From Ciona intestinalis (taxonomy: Eukaryota; Chordata; Ascidiacea; Phlebobranchia; Cionidae): a DNA stretch of 64,000 nucleotides. Location: NCBI RefSeq assembly GCF_000224145.3, contig NW_004190415.2, positions 1 to 64,000 on the forward strand. The letters run 5' to 3'. Shown piece by piece: positions 52,501 to 63,169 of this stretch (position 1 is the first letter of the stretch; each line of letters starts with the position of its first letter). The notes beneath the pieces were generated by a model. It worked only from the letters and a program-made list of their open reading frames with translations, ran no database searches and had not been told where the DNA came from. Made by a program: the position numbers and the translations under genes.

Positions 52501-54178
52501 GACATTGAACCAACGAGGCAAACCTACCAAGAGCTTGGGTGAACTACACCCCCCCCTAACCCCTGTTACCCCAACGTCACCCAACATGTACGAGGTATTC
52601 ACCCCAACAACAACTGAAGAAAAGTTCGATTATTCAAAACCATCTGGTAATGATGTCATAATGGATATTGTTTGATAATAATCAACGTTCGATACAGGTT
52701 CGGCAAACATAGAAATCAAACAAATGGATGTAAAAGGAAGAAGTGTAAGTGATGTCATAATGGTGTTAATGATGTCATAATAATTATTATGACATATTAC
52801 AGGGCCAGTTGAGAGCGTTTGCGATATCCGTTCGGAAACCCCCTTCAGATGTTCAGGTTATTGTTTCTATGGTTGTAGTTATACTATCTTTATGTTTATA
52901 TTGTTTCTATGGTTGTAGTTATACTATCTTTATGTTTATATTGTTTTTATGGTTGTAGTTATACTATCTTTATGTTTATATTGTTTCTATGGTTGTAGTT
53001 ATACTATCTTTATGTTTATATTGTTTCTATGGTTGTAGTTATACTATCTTTATGTTTGTTCTTTAGAATTATTTGAAGAAAGTAGCGAGTTACGAGACTG
53101 AATTGAAAACGAATGAGCAACGAATGGAAGCAGGGGATGATTGTACGGGGGTACGTAGTTGTTGTATATNNNNNNNNNNNNNNNNNNNNNNNNNNNNNNN
53201 NNNNNNNNNNNNNNNNNNNNNNNNNNNNNNNNNNNNNNNNNNNNNNNNNNNNNNNNNNNNNNNNNNNNNNNNNNNNNNNNNNNNNNNNNNNNNNCACGTG
53301 ATTGTGAGAATCACGTGATTGTGTCGTGAGAATCACGTGATTGTGTCGTGAGAATCACGTGATTGTGTCGTGAGAATCACGTGATTGTGTCGTGAGAATC
53401 ACGTGATTGTGTCGTGAGAATCCTGTGATTGTGATTAAACTACCTCATAAAACCATGATTTACATTGCAGGCGATACGACATCAAAGAATGCCAAAGGTA
53501 AGCATAGAAATAATATATAAACAATATTAACACAAAAATCTCACAATCTTAACATAGAAATCCCACAATATTAACTTAAAAACCCCAGGTTCTCCAACGA
53601 GCGAAGCGTGATCGTGAGTTCAAGCACGACGATCATGTGACAGATTCCGACCAATCACCTCGCTCGCCTCATATCGATGTCGACCAATCAGATTTCGATC
53701 TGACAACAGAAGTAACTATAATGTCATAATTGTACATAGTGATGTCATAAACTTACATTTCAATAAACTATTAGCTGGTCGTCCCGAACAAAGTTTTGAT
53801 TCCTGATCGTTTGGTCGAATATGAAGACGTAGAATTAACCCCAGAGCAAGAAAAGATAAAACAACAAAAAGTTGACGCAATTGAACGAATGTTGGCTCGA
53901 TCGGGGTAAGTTGGATCGGGTTGGGGTAAGTTGGGTCAGGGTGGGGTAAGGTAAGAAATAGGCAAAATATTTTGTTTAACTTTAGAAGGAAACAAGACGT
54001 CTTTACTTTTGGTTGTTATAATTTAATTTTCAAATTTTGCAGGCAAACGGCTTCAAACCCAACCGTTCATCTTGCGGCTGCATTGGCAGCAGAGGCCGGT
54101 ACCGTGGCACGTGCCGTGGCGTTCCAAGCCAAACATAAGAATGACGATACCGCGACAATCCAACCTTTTATAGTTTAA
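49517..54178 (+). CDS. PLEKHA: PLEKHA5/6/7-type tandem-WW, PH-domain junction protein
   Basis: Nineteen visible exons, about 749 residues: 49517-49599, 49654-49730, 49816-49873, 50464-50511, 50605-50674, 50737-50938, 50991-51088, 51156-51262, 51312-51785, 51841-51948, 52051-52228, 52502-52646, 52698-52744, 52803-52856, 53067-53150, then after a gap 53471-53497, 53589-53711, 53775-53905, 54043-54178. The N-terminus has two WW domains (LPDPWSFGVLKDGRVFFIN; LPDGWELGFTIEGIPFYINH). A PH domain follows (ARSGWLYKQDNSG, VWRKRWFVLADFCLFYYK, to AEWIKLLTPL). Family members bind phosphoinositides and act at cell junctions and in tetraspanin trafficking. The middle has a Thr/His/Ala/Pro repeat and Ser/Arg stretches. 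The usual long coiled coil is short; part may be hidden in the 125-N gap. One gene appears to stand for the vertebrate trio (inference). Confidence 0.92.
49930..50170. repeat. SINE-like dispersed element in PLEKHA-type gene
   Basis: TTATCCTCGCGTGCCGG, CGTTATAACACGGGTTTAAC, CAGTGCGAGCCTTGAACCC. A fuller copy with both head and tail pieces. Confidence 0.7.
51470..51640 (+). repeat. 21-bp coding repeat, HGTAPNS
   Basis: Seven to eight units of about 21 bp (CACATGGCACGGCACCTAAC and variants) read as His-Gly/Ala-Thr-Ala-Pro-Asn-Ser in PLEKHA exon 9; the frame is preserved throughout. Confidence 0.85.
52235..52440 (+). repeat. 31-bp minisatellite beginning at a donor
   Basis: Six to seven units of ATAGATATCTTATATATATT plus AATGGTGTAAC, starting about six bases after the PLEKHA donor at 52228. 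Confidence 0.92.
52857..53058 (+). repeat. 41-bp minisatellite beginning at a donor
   Basis: Five units of TTGTTTCTATGGTTGTAGTT plus ATACTATCTTTATGTTTATA begin at the PLEKHA donor and run to the next acceptor, making up the whole intron. Confidence 0.93.
53170..53294. other. Assembly gap (125 N)
   Basis: Placeholder-sized gap flanked on the right by a tandem repeat; it may hide more repeat and possibly exons of the PLEKHA-type gene. Confidence 0.98.
53295..53435 (+). repeat. 22-bp minisatellite with CACGTG boxes
   Basis: Six units of CACGTGATTGTGTCGTGAGA(AT). Each contains the palindrome CACGTG, the core E-box. Intronic. Confidence 0.93.
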
Positions 54179-54595
54179 ACAATGTTTTATGTTTTTCTAT
54201 GTTACCCTGTCCGAAACATAAATCAAAATTTGTTATTTCTATATTTTGTACAAATCCAATCGTTACACAAAAATCAAATTTGGTGTAAAAATTTAAAGCA
54301 CTTTGTAAATAAAGCAAATAATTTTCGCTTTTCTAATAATAATAATAAATCAAAATAATATTTTTTGTTTTTTTTTTTACTAAAAGTTGCGAAATTTAAT
54401 TAGCACCAAAGACGATAAAACATTGATTTCTATGGAGTTCACACGAACCGGTGTGATTGTTCTCACCTTGGGTGGTTTCCCCTCAAGCAGCTGTCTTCAC
54501 GAAGAATCTGGAAGCCGCGATAAAAGCGATTGTTTTGAACAATGCGCTCATATTGTGTAAGTTAACGAAGCAAAAGAATCAACTTTAGTTTAAAC
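54179..54595. other. Spacer before UNC45
   Basis: 417 bp: the PLEKHA 3' end with poly-A-like AATAAA motifs near 54310-54350, then the UNC45 promoter and 5' untranslated region. No gene seen. Confidence 0.6.
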
Positions 54596-57500
54596 ATGTC
54601 TTTGTCTAACGCTGCCGAGTTGAAAGAGAACGGGAATAAATTTTTTAACTCCGGTATTTATAAAGAAGCGATCGAGTGTTATTCCAGAGCAATTGAAATA
54701 TCAGAAGATAAAAACGAAAAGTTGGCTTGTTTTAAAAACAGGGCTGCGTGTTATTTGAAATTGGTAAGTTCATTGATTTGGATTTTGTTTAAATATATGT
54801 TAAAGCATTTGTTTTGTAGGAAAAGTACAAAGAATGTACAGAAGATTGCACGAAAGGTAAATATAAGATGTTTATGACGTCTGGTTTTCGTCAAACATGA
54901 TCTTTTATCTTCAGCACTTGAGATATCGGCGTCTGACGTCAAAGCTTTGTTCAGAAGAATTAAAAGTTTAGAAAAACTTGGCGAAACTAGTCGTGCGTAT
55001 GCCGATGCGCGAAGATTGATTCAAATTGAACCAAAGAATAAATCGGTTCAAGAAGTTTGTTTTCGACTTCGTAGCATCATGGAACTAGAGGTTTGTTGTT
55101 TAGTTTGTTAAAGTTGATGAAACATAATTTTCCATGCAGCTTGTGAAAGAGCATTCCACCGAGAACAGAGTACAAGCAATGTTGCAAATATTGTTCGACC
55201 AAAATGTGGACGATGATAAAAAAAGAAAAGCGGGCGACAATTTAGTTTTTCTTTCAAGAGACGAGGCAGGAGCTGAACGGATATTCCGCGAAGGGGGGCC
55301 GGCAGCGCTGACACAACTCATGGACTCAAAAGATCTCTTTGTTAAACTCTCGGCAATTCGAACGATATCTGCGTTGTGTGAGGGACATCAAGCTAGGGTG
55401 GGTTGATGACATCATACATTGATGATGTCATAATAACAGCATATTATTATTCAGTCACTTGTGATGTTGCGTGATGTCACAATCGATCGATTATGCAAAT
55501 GTATGGGGTCAAAGGTCGACACGACCGAGGAGGTTTCCATGGCAACATTTCAGTTGATACAAAGCATTGTGACATCACTACAAGGAAAAGACAAACGCGA
55601 CCATAGAGGTCACGAGGTCGCCGTGCATGCTGGTAGGTAGCAAGCTTGGGGAAGTACCCGTGTAATGGTTGGGGAAGTACCCATGTAATGGTTGGGGAAG
55701 TACCCATGTAATGGTTGGGGAAGTACCCATGTAATGGTTGGGGAAGTACCCATGTAATGGTTGGGGAAGTACCCATGTAATGGTTGGGGAAGTACCCGTG
55801 TAATGGTTGGGGAAGTACCCATGTAATGGTTGGGGAAGTACCCGTGTAATGGTTGGGGAAGTACCCATGTAATGGTTGGGGAAGTACCCATGTAACGGTT
55901 GGGGAAGTACCCATGTAATGGTTGGGAAAGTACCCGTGTAATAGTTGGGGAAGTACCCATGTAACGGTTGGGGAAGTACCCATGTAATGGTTAGGAAAGT
56001 ACCCGTGTAATGGTTGGGGAAGTACCCATTTAATGGTTGGGGAAGTACCCGTGTAATGGTTGGGGAAGTACCCATGTAATGGTTGGGGAAGTACCCATGT
56101 AATGGTTGGGGAAGTACCCGTGTGATGGTTGGGGAAGTACCCATGTAATTGGTNNNNNNNNNNNNNNNNNNNNNNNNNNNNNNNNNNNNNNNNNNNNNNN
56201 NNNNNNNNNNNNNNNNNNNNNNNNNNNNNNNNNNNNNNNNNNNNNNNNNNNNNNNNNNNNNNNNNNNNNNNNNGNNGGGAAGTACCCAGTGTAATGGTTG
56301 GGAAAGTACCNCGTGTAATGGGTTGGGAAAGTACCCATGTAACGGTTGGGGAAGTACCCATGTAACGGTTGGGGAAGTACCCATGTAATGGTTGGGAAAG
56401 TACCCATGTAACGGTTGGGGAAGTACGCATGTAATGGTTGGGAAAGTACCCGTTTAATAGTTGGGGAAGTACCCATGTAACGGTTGGGGAAGTACCCATG
56501 TAATGGTTGGGAAAGTACCCGTGTAACGCTCAGGGAAGTACCCATGTAATGGTTGGGGAAGTACCCATGTAATGGTTGGGGAAGTACCCATGTAACGGTT
56601 GGGAAAGTACCCATTTAATGGTTGGGGAAGTACCCATTTAATGGTTGGGGAAGTACCCATTTAATGGTTTGGGAAGTACCCATTTAATGATTGGGGAAGT
56701 ACCCATGTAATGGTTGGGGAAGTACCCATGTAATGGTTGGGGAAGTACCCATGTAATGGTATATACTGCACAGATTATGGGAAGGATTTGTTGAGCATCA
56801 TGTTGGAGTTGAAAGCAATGTTGGATGACGTGGAAGTATCAGCGGTAGGAAGAGATCATGCAATATCATTGGTGGCTAAGAATATCCCCAGACCTGATAT
56901 TAGAAGCGGTTCAAATGCAAGGACACTAAAGTTTATGGAAGTTGGAGGTATGATGTCATTGTTGTGATGTCATTGTTATGATGTCATTGTTATGATGTCA
57001 GTGTTGAGATGTCATTGTTGTGATGTCATTGTTATGATGTCATTGTTATGATGTCATTGTTGTGATGTCATTGTTGTGATGTCATTGTTGTGAAGTCATA
57101 CATTTTCAGGTTTAAAATCAATGTTGGACGTCGGTAGTTATGGTTTCGCACCCGGTACTTCCCCTTTCCCGATAACAAAGAACACTCGACTTAACGTTTC
57201 AGTTGCTTTGCTTAAACTTTACGATGATTTGGGCGGCGATAAAGCCAGGGGGGTTTGGGATGAAAAGATATTCGACTATGTGCAGTAAGTATATTTATAT
57301 AATCTTATGGTAACTTGTGTTGATATAATGGTAACTTATGGTAACTTATGGTGATATAATGGTAACTTATGGTAACTTGTGTTGATATAATGGTAACTTA
57401 TGGCGACCGATTTTAGATCTTTATTTGCGACTGGTACAATGCTGGCCAACAAGAGAGCAATGTCAGTATTGACATGTTTGTTGCAAGGTCCGTTTGAATC

Positions 57501-59210
57501 CGGACAAAAAGCGATTGGGTTGAAAGGAGTTTTGGAAACGATGATTGCGATGACGGGAGATGAGGAAGAAGATAGCCAAGTATGTTGTTTCTATGTTTGT
57601 TATATTATTTCTATGATAGTTATAATATTCCCATGATAGTTCTAGTATTTCTATGATAGATATAATGTTTCTATGATAGTTATAATATTTCTGATAGATA
57701 TAATGTTTCTATGATAGGTATAACATTTTTATAATAGTTGTTATATTTCTATGATAGATATGTGCGATCGAAGCCATAATCACATCGGCATCGAAGCAAA
57801 GCAAAGCGACGTTTGTCGTGGAGAATGGCGCCACCTTGCTGAAGGAATTGTTCAAGAAAAGCGAGTCTGACGCGGTTCGTGTCCGCGCATTGGTTGGATT
57901 GTGCAAACTTGGGGCTTCTCATGGCTCCGATGTGAGCCTACGTGCGTTTGCCGATGGCTCGACGGTCAAACTTGCAAAGCAATGTAGAAAGTAAGTTGCT
58001 ACGTTTATTAAATGCAATGGTACCGGCATTGAGCCGCGAACCTGTACCTTCTGGGCTACAGGCAAGTAAACTACTCTTCTGTCAAACACTTCTCGGTAAA
58101 TTTTTTTTCACCTTTATGGTGGCAACAACATATATTATTTAAGTTTATATAAACACCCCTTCCAGATTCCTCACAAATCCGTCAAAAGATTTCGATCTTC
58201 GTAAATGGTCGGCGGAAGGTTTATCGTACCTAACACTAGATGGCGACGTTAAGGAGGAGTTATGCCATGACGAGGATGCGTTAAAAGCTTTGTTTGATAT
58301 CGCACGAACGAACGATAAAACTGTGACGTACGGTGTTGTCAGCTGTTTAGTCAACTGTACGAACACTTACGATAAAAACGATGAAGTTGTCCCGGAGATG
58401 ATTGAACTTGCTAAATATTCGAAGCAACACATTCCCGAGGAGCATGAGAAAGATAAACCGAGTTTGTGAAGGAAAGAGTCGTTTGCTGGTCGAGGGGGGG
58501 CATGGTTANNNNNNNNNNNNNNNNNNNNNNNNNNNNNNNNNNNNNNNNNNNNNNNNNNNNNNNNNNNNNNNNNNNNNNNNNNNNNNNNNNNNNNNNNNNN
58601 NNNNNNNNNNNNNNNNNNNNNNNNNNNNNNNNNACGATCATGCTACGAGGAAAGCGGCCTCAGGTGCACTTGCTATGTTGACTTCGAACAGCGAGAATAT
58701 TGCAAGAAAAATAAGAGAAAAAGTAAAAATTTGTGTTGTACATACTTCATATTAGCTGTTTCCTTCAATCTAAACATATTAATACTAATTGTTTCAGTGC
58801 AAATCATGGTTGGATAATTTGTCAATTATTTCGTTGGACGAAGATAATGAGATTAAACATCGCGGGTTGGTCGTCGTTAACAACGTCGTGGCTGCTTGCA
58901 AGTTTGCTGCCGAGGATATCGTTAAAAGGTTTGTTAATTAAAATTTAATCACTTTTTTTAAAGCAATTTCACCTATAACGTGTTTTAGCGATGTTGTTTT
59001 GTTCCCATTTTCCTTCTCTTCTTTGTTTTAATTGAATGAATGTAACATGTCTAAATAATATAATATTTCTATGTCCACAGCAATATACTCGAGATACTAA
59101 TGGGATTGTCTAAAGACTCAACACTTGGTGGCAGTAAAGTGCAAGATCTTTCGATTTCGTGTTTAAAGAAATTGGAATCTGATAATTTTATTCAATCCAC
59201 TGGTTTGTGA
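54596..59210 (+). CDS. UNC45: UNC45 myosin chaperone, broken by one assembly gap
   Basis: Exons: 54596-54763, 54820-54856, 54915-55090, 55140-55397, 55455-55632, 56774-56947, 57110-57284, 57417-57579, 57758-57990, 58166 to the gap, gap to 58722, 58798-58928, 59081-59210. Three N-terminal TPR motifs (AAELKENGNKFFNSGIYKEA to IEPKN) bind Hsp90. Armadillo-like central and UCS domains follow (LQGPFESGQKAIGLKGVLE, WSAEGLSYLTLDGDVK-type block, KYSKQHIPEEHEKDK). UCS folds and assembles myosin motors, in muscle and non-muscle cells (family knowledge). Near 58455-58508 the frame breaks: FVKERV and RLLVEGG lie in other frames, consistent with sequence errors beside the gap. The 125-N gap is too short for the roughly 200 family residues missing between the two sides. 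One UNC45 here serves for vertebrate A and B (inference). Confidence 0.95.
55640..56760 (+). repeat. 22-bp minisatellite GGTTGGGGAAGTACCCATGTAAT, about fifty units
   Basis: About 1.1 kb of near-identical 22- to 23-bp units starting some 15 bases after the UNC45 donor at 55632 and ending about 15 bases before the next acceptor. GGGAAGTACCC is a near palindrome within each unit. It contains a gap (56154-56276). Long minus-strand frames (GYFPNHYMGTSPT-like) are artefacts. Confidence 0.96.
56154..56276. other. Assembly gap inside minisatellite
   Basis: Mostly N with one called base at 56274; a collapsed part of the array. Confidence 0.97.
56948..57100 (+). repeat. 14-15-bp minisatellite of the TGATGTCATTGTTG motif
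   Basis: About ten units fill the UNC45 intron from the donor on. Each unit carries TGATGTCA, the CpG-lost form of the dispersed octamer. Confidence 0.92.
57295..57402 (+). repeat. Minisatellite of GGTAACTTATGGTAACTTGT
   Basis: Three to four units of about 30 bp fill most of the UNC45 intron after 57284; each includes GGTAAC, itself donor-like. Confidence 0.85.
57585..57757 (+). repeat. About 20-bp minisatellite TTTCTATGATAGTTATAATA
   Basis: Eight or so units fill the UNC45 intron after 57579. The final unit supplies the acceptor (CTATGATAG), so many units contain an acceptor-like TAG. Confidence 0.9.
58509..58633. other. Assembly gap (125 N) in UNC45 coding region
   Basis: The protein on the two sides is far apart in the family alignment, so the true missing DNA must be longer than 125 bases. 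Confidence 0.97.
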
Positions 59211-60062
59211 TGTCATAATGGGCAACAAGGATCCAAAAACCCGAAGTTGAAACAGTCCAATGATGCATGTCGGTGTTGTGACGTAATAATATCGTCAATG
59301 ATGTAATAAAAGCCACAAGATGACGTTAGAGAGCATTTTTTATGATGTCAGAGAAGAAAATTGAATTATTCCAGAAAATTTTGATTGTGACGTAATATTG
59401 GATTGTAACAAGCAGGTATTGTGACAAAACAATTGAGATTACGGTACGTGACAATGGCCCTTGTTTGGTCAACAATACAAGATTCCAGAATCCCATTAAG
59501 CGACGCTTTGACCTCTCGTTACGGGTCAGTGGTTTCAGTCACGGCAAGGCAAGATTAGCGAACGAAGTGTTGTGAAAATAAGCCAAGTTCGGCATGAAAC
59601 GATGTGAAAATAAGCCAAGTTCGGAACCGGCTTAAATTTCGTCCCAGCCAATCATGCGTGTCGCGTAACTTTAAACCTTACCCCATCTGCCATGCTTGGT
59701 GTTGGGTGACCTTTGACCTAAGGTCGTGACCCCGGAGTCTGGACGACTGAGAGCCCACCTAACCCTTGACCCCCCAACGCGATAATTACGTCACAAACGT
59801 ATTGTCAAGAAATTTTATTCCTTTCAATTGTTAGACACCTATTACGACATAGCACAGTTACCGGCAGTGTCTTTCATAGAAACAACATTTCGTTCGTGTG
59901 AGGTAAACCACGTGATCATTACGTCATAATCGTGCTTGGAACATAAGGGGAATTCCCGAAATACGACTTCGTCTTTATCCAGTTAGGTTGCAACAATCTC
60001 ACAGCAAACGTCATTAGACGTCATGAATATTCTTGGTGACGTCATCCCATCTAATGGTGACG
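59211..60062. other. Spacer between convergent UNC45 and COUP-TF
   Basis: Both 3' untranslated regions. It contains several CpG-intact GTGACGTAA/TTACGTCA motifs and a small duplication (GTGAAAATAAGCCAAGTTCG, twice, near 59570-59620). No gene seen. Confidence 0.6.
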
Positions 60063-63000
60063 TCATTGCAATGTCATGTGATACGGCCAACCGTATGAGC
60101 TCCCCGACAGCAACATATCTCGAATTAGTGTCTCAATGGGGGTTTTCCCCACAAGGCGAACAAAGAATAACTGTTCAATCGCGCTCGCGCTAACTGTTCG
60201 TAACGATGGCAACCGAAGTAATAGTTTTCCAAACCTTGATGGTTGGTTTGGATATTGGTGACGAACATATTCTTCTAAAGCGCATTGCGACTTTTCTTGC
60301 ACGCTCTCTATGTGTGTCATATCACTCAATCCATGGGAATCTACAATATTAAGGTTAGTTACGTCATAAATATGATGTGTTACGTCACAAACATGAACAA
60401 TGAATAAACATCGCGTTGTCGATTCTTCAGCGAAGCGATTCAAAACGAAATCCAATATTATGTTGTAGAATATTAGTGACGTATGTAGATTATTGGGCAA
60501 TTGATTTTATGTCGTTTTGTATTGAAGTGATTTCCCGAATGTGGCCAATTTCAAACTTATTGCATTTTATAAATAAATTATTTTCAAATTTACTTTTCAA
60601 CAAAATTAAAACACGCCAATTGTTACGTCAATCATTAGAACTCTATTTTTATAACGTCATAATAAGGTTTCTTTGTTACACGTGATTGCATTAAAACGGA
60701 TGAGATGTGAGCTAAAGGGTTGATTATTTTAAGCAGGGGTCAAAGGTGACACGACCCTAACCAACGGAAAGATGACCTTTTGACCCCTCTCCCCTCCAAA
60801 TATGATTAACCACCATCTCGACCTCTGGGATCGCTAAGTAATCCCTCGCGGCCGACGCTTTGTTTCGTCACAAACATATTTTGTCGCAACTGCCACCTAT
60901 TAATTGTTTGATTGTTTACGTCACAGAGCTGTTTGCATTGTCTGTTACACTGAGTTTTATGACGAAACAAAATGGTGATCGCAGCGTGATTTTCAATATC
61001 GTGGGAAAACGATTGAAGCCCACCCCCCCCCGCTGTTATCGCGCAGTGAGCGATTTTATTTGACAAGATTTTGCGCGGTATATGTGTGACGTATAATGCC
61101 TACTCTGTGATGTCATAGTCGCGATATTGCGCTTCAGTGGTCACGTATTGTTGTGAGGTCACAATGACAAAATAGTGACGTATCACGTTCCGACTGTGAC
61201 GTCATATAATCGGGAGTCCAAGCGTAAAATTTAAATGTGACGTAACAAAACGATGGATGACGTAACAACGCGACGGATAAAACAACTTTGAATGTGACGT
61301 CATAAACATCGCGTGTTTGTAAAGTTTAGATTATTTAAAATAATACTCAACAAAATTATTTTACCTGCAGTAAAAAGCACAATTGCTTTCAGACAAGAAT
61401 ATTCGGCCGAATCAACATGAAGCGACTTTAATCGTTCAACCTGTTCTTGGAAGATGCGAATATGATCCATGAACGTCATCACCCGGTCAGCTGACATAGA
61501 AGTGTGCAAACCAGCCGCTGCTAGTAAAGGTGCCACGTGTAGAGGCATGTGACTTTGTGCTGCATTCAACACAAATAGTTCGCTCCAGACCCATTTTAAC
61601 ATCGCTACTTGATCGGTGACCTGCAACTCTGGGAAGAACGGGATATTTCGCGCCCATTCCACGGCGGAAAACAACAATCTAGCGGCTAGTTCACAAATAT
61701 TGTCGATGCCCATAATTTGGTTTGGGACGGGACATTGCAAAGCAAATCTCGACGTTGGGTAAGGCTCGGCTCTTAACAACATGGATATATAGCCTGACAT
61801 ATACCCTGGACCGAAGTTGCTTTCAACACCGTTGGTTATCGCATATTGGCCTGTAGTATGGGGTTGACTGGGCGGCATGCGTCCCCTTTGTACAGCTGCA
61901 ATATATATCGGGTTAGGGTATTCCCATTATAATAGTAACGTCACAATCGAACATGGGTCGTCACGCTTGATTGAGCATAAAATCCTGTGAGGATTAAAAC
62001 AAATAAGCGAAACAATGTTCGATCTTGGTGTCCGCGGTCAATAAATATAGGATGCCCACGATGTATAAGATGATGGACATATGATATCGCGGTGTTCATT
62101 GTGACGTCATATAGGGCCATTGTTGTGTAAATAAATATAATTCTAGATTTAATAATATTGACACGCCCGCGAATATGACGAATATTATTCTGACCGAATA
62201 ATTGCCTTGTTACGTCACAATCGTTTCTGTTACGCGGTAAGATGGCCGTTCTAAGAAGCGCTAAACATTCTAAAGTTGAATCGCGGTCATTGTAACCTTA
62301 CAAACAGTGTTAGTGACGTAACAATGACCCGAGTTCGCGTTAAGCTCGACAGTGGACTTGAGGGCAAGTCGTAATACAAACATTTCTAATGGAAGGTTGG
62401 CAGGTTCTTACCTTCCCTTCGCATCCCGATCTTCACACACTTATTCAGTCGGCAATATTGGCATTGATTTCTATGATGTTGATCTATTGGACAATTTCTA
62501 TTTCCTCTGCATGTATACGAAAGGTTCCTTCGTACGCTTCGTTTGAAGAAGCTTTTACACCCTTCGCAAGTGTACTGGCCATAATGTTTGCCACTGCTTT
62601 TGTCCCCACACACCTAAACCAAAATGGCGCGCGTTACTGTTATCGGCTTTATTTCTGTTTTGTCACAAATAAGCATATACATACGTTACAAAATGATAAT
62701 CTAACTTATTATAACATAACAATTGAATATTTACAGAAAATTGTGACGTAACAATCGTTGTTTTATCGCCAAACATCTGCCGTCGAATTTCAAAAACATA
62801 AAAAAAACAATTCGTAAAACAAATGAATTTAGGATTTAAATATTTAAATTAAATAAGAATATTTATTAAAAACTAAACTTGTTAGGGAATAAATATTTGT
62901 TGCAATTAAAATGGCGATATTTGGCTTACCACACATTCAATCTGCGGCTTCTCGCTGGTTGATGACGTATTTCCGGTCGGTCGTGACGTTGAACAATCAG

Positions 63001-63169
63001 GTATTGTGACGTCATTAGTCGGTGTTGTTGGGGTTTGGGGGGTTAGATCAGGGGGCGGTTGGGGGTGGGGGGGTAGCGGGGTCGATACTGCCTCGTGATT
63101 GGCTGGCTGTAGCACTGTGACATCATCATGATGATTTGATTCCCTCCATGATGTCACAACCATCGCCAT
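60063..63169 (-). CDS. NR2F: COUP-TF (NR2F) orphan nuclear receptor, complete
   Basis: Four exons on the minus strand: 62930-63169, 62412-62613, 61365-61895 and 60063-60340, all in phase, 413 codons with stop. Start [10 protein letters not shown] matches COUP-TF N-termini; a Pro-rich arm follows. The DNA-binding domain begins across the first junction ([15 protein letters not shown]), with P-box [21 protein letters not shown] and [10 protein letters not shown]. The ligand-binding domain has [54 protein letters not shown] and the C-terminal [24 protein letters not shown]-TFs bind direct repeats as dimers and mainly repress, patterning nervous system and mesoderm (family knowledge). Introns and upstream DNA keep many CpG-intact CRE-like motifs, unlike the housekeeping genes in the window. 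Confidence 0.97.

Noticed and set aside
52235-53435. Regular direct repeats that look like a CRISPR array
   Set aside because: Units are contiguous with no unique spacers, and the region is intronic DNA of an animal gene.
55477-56660. Minus-strand frames of up to 340 codons (GYFPNHYMGTSPT-type)
   Set aside because: They are translations of the 22-bp UNC45 minisatellite and of N runs, on the strand opposite a well-supported gene.
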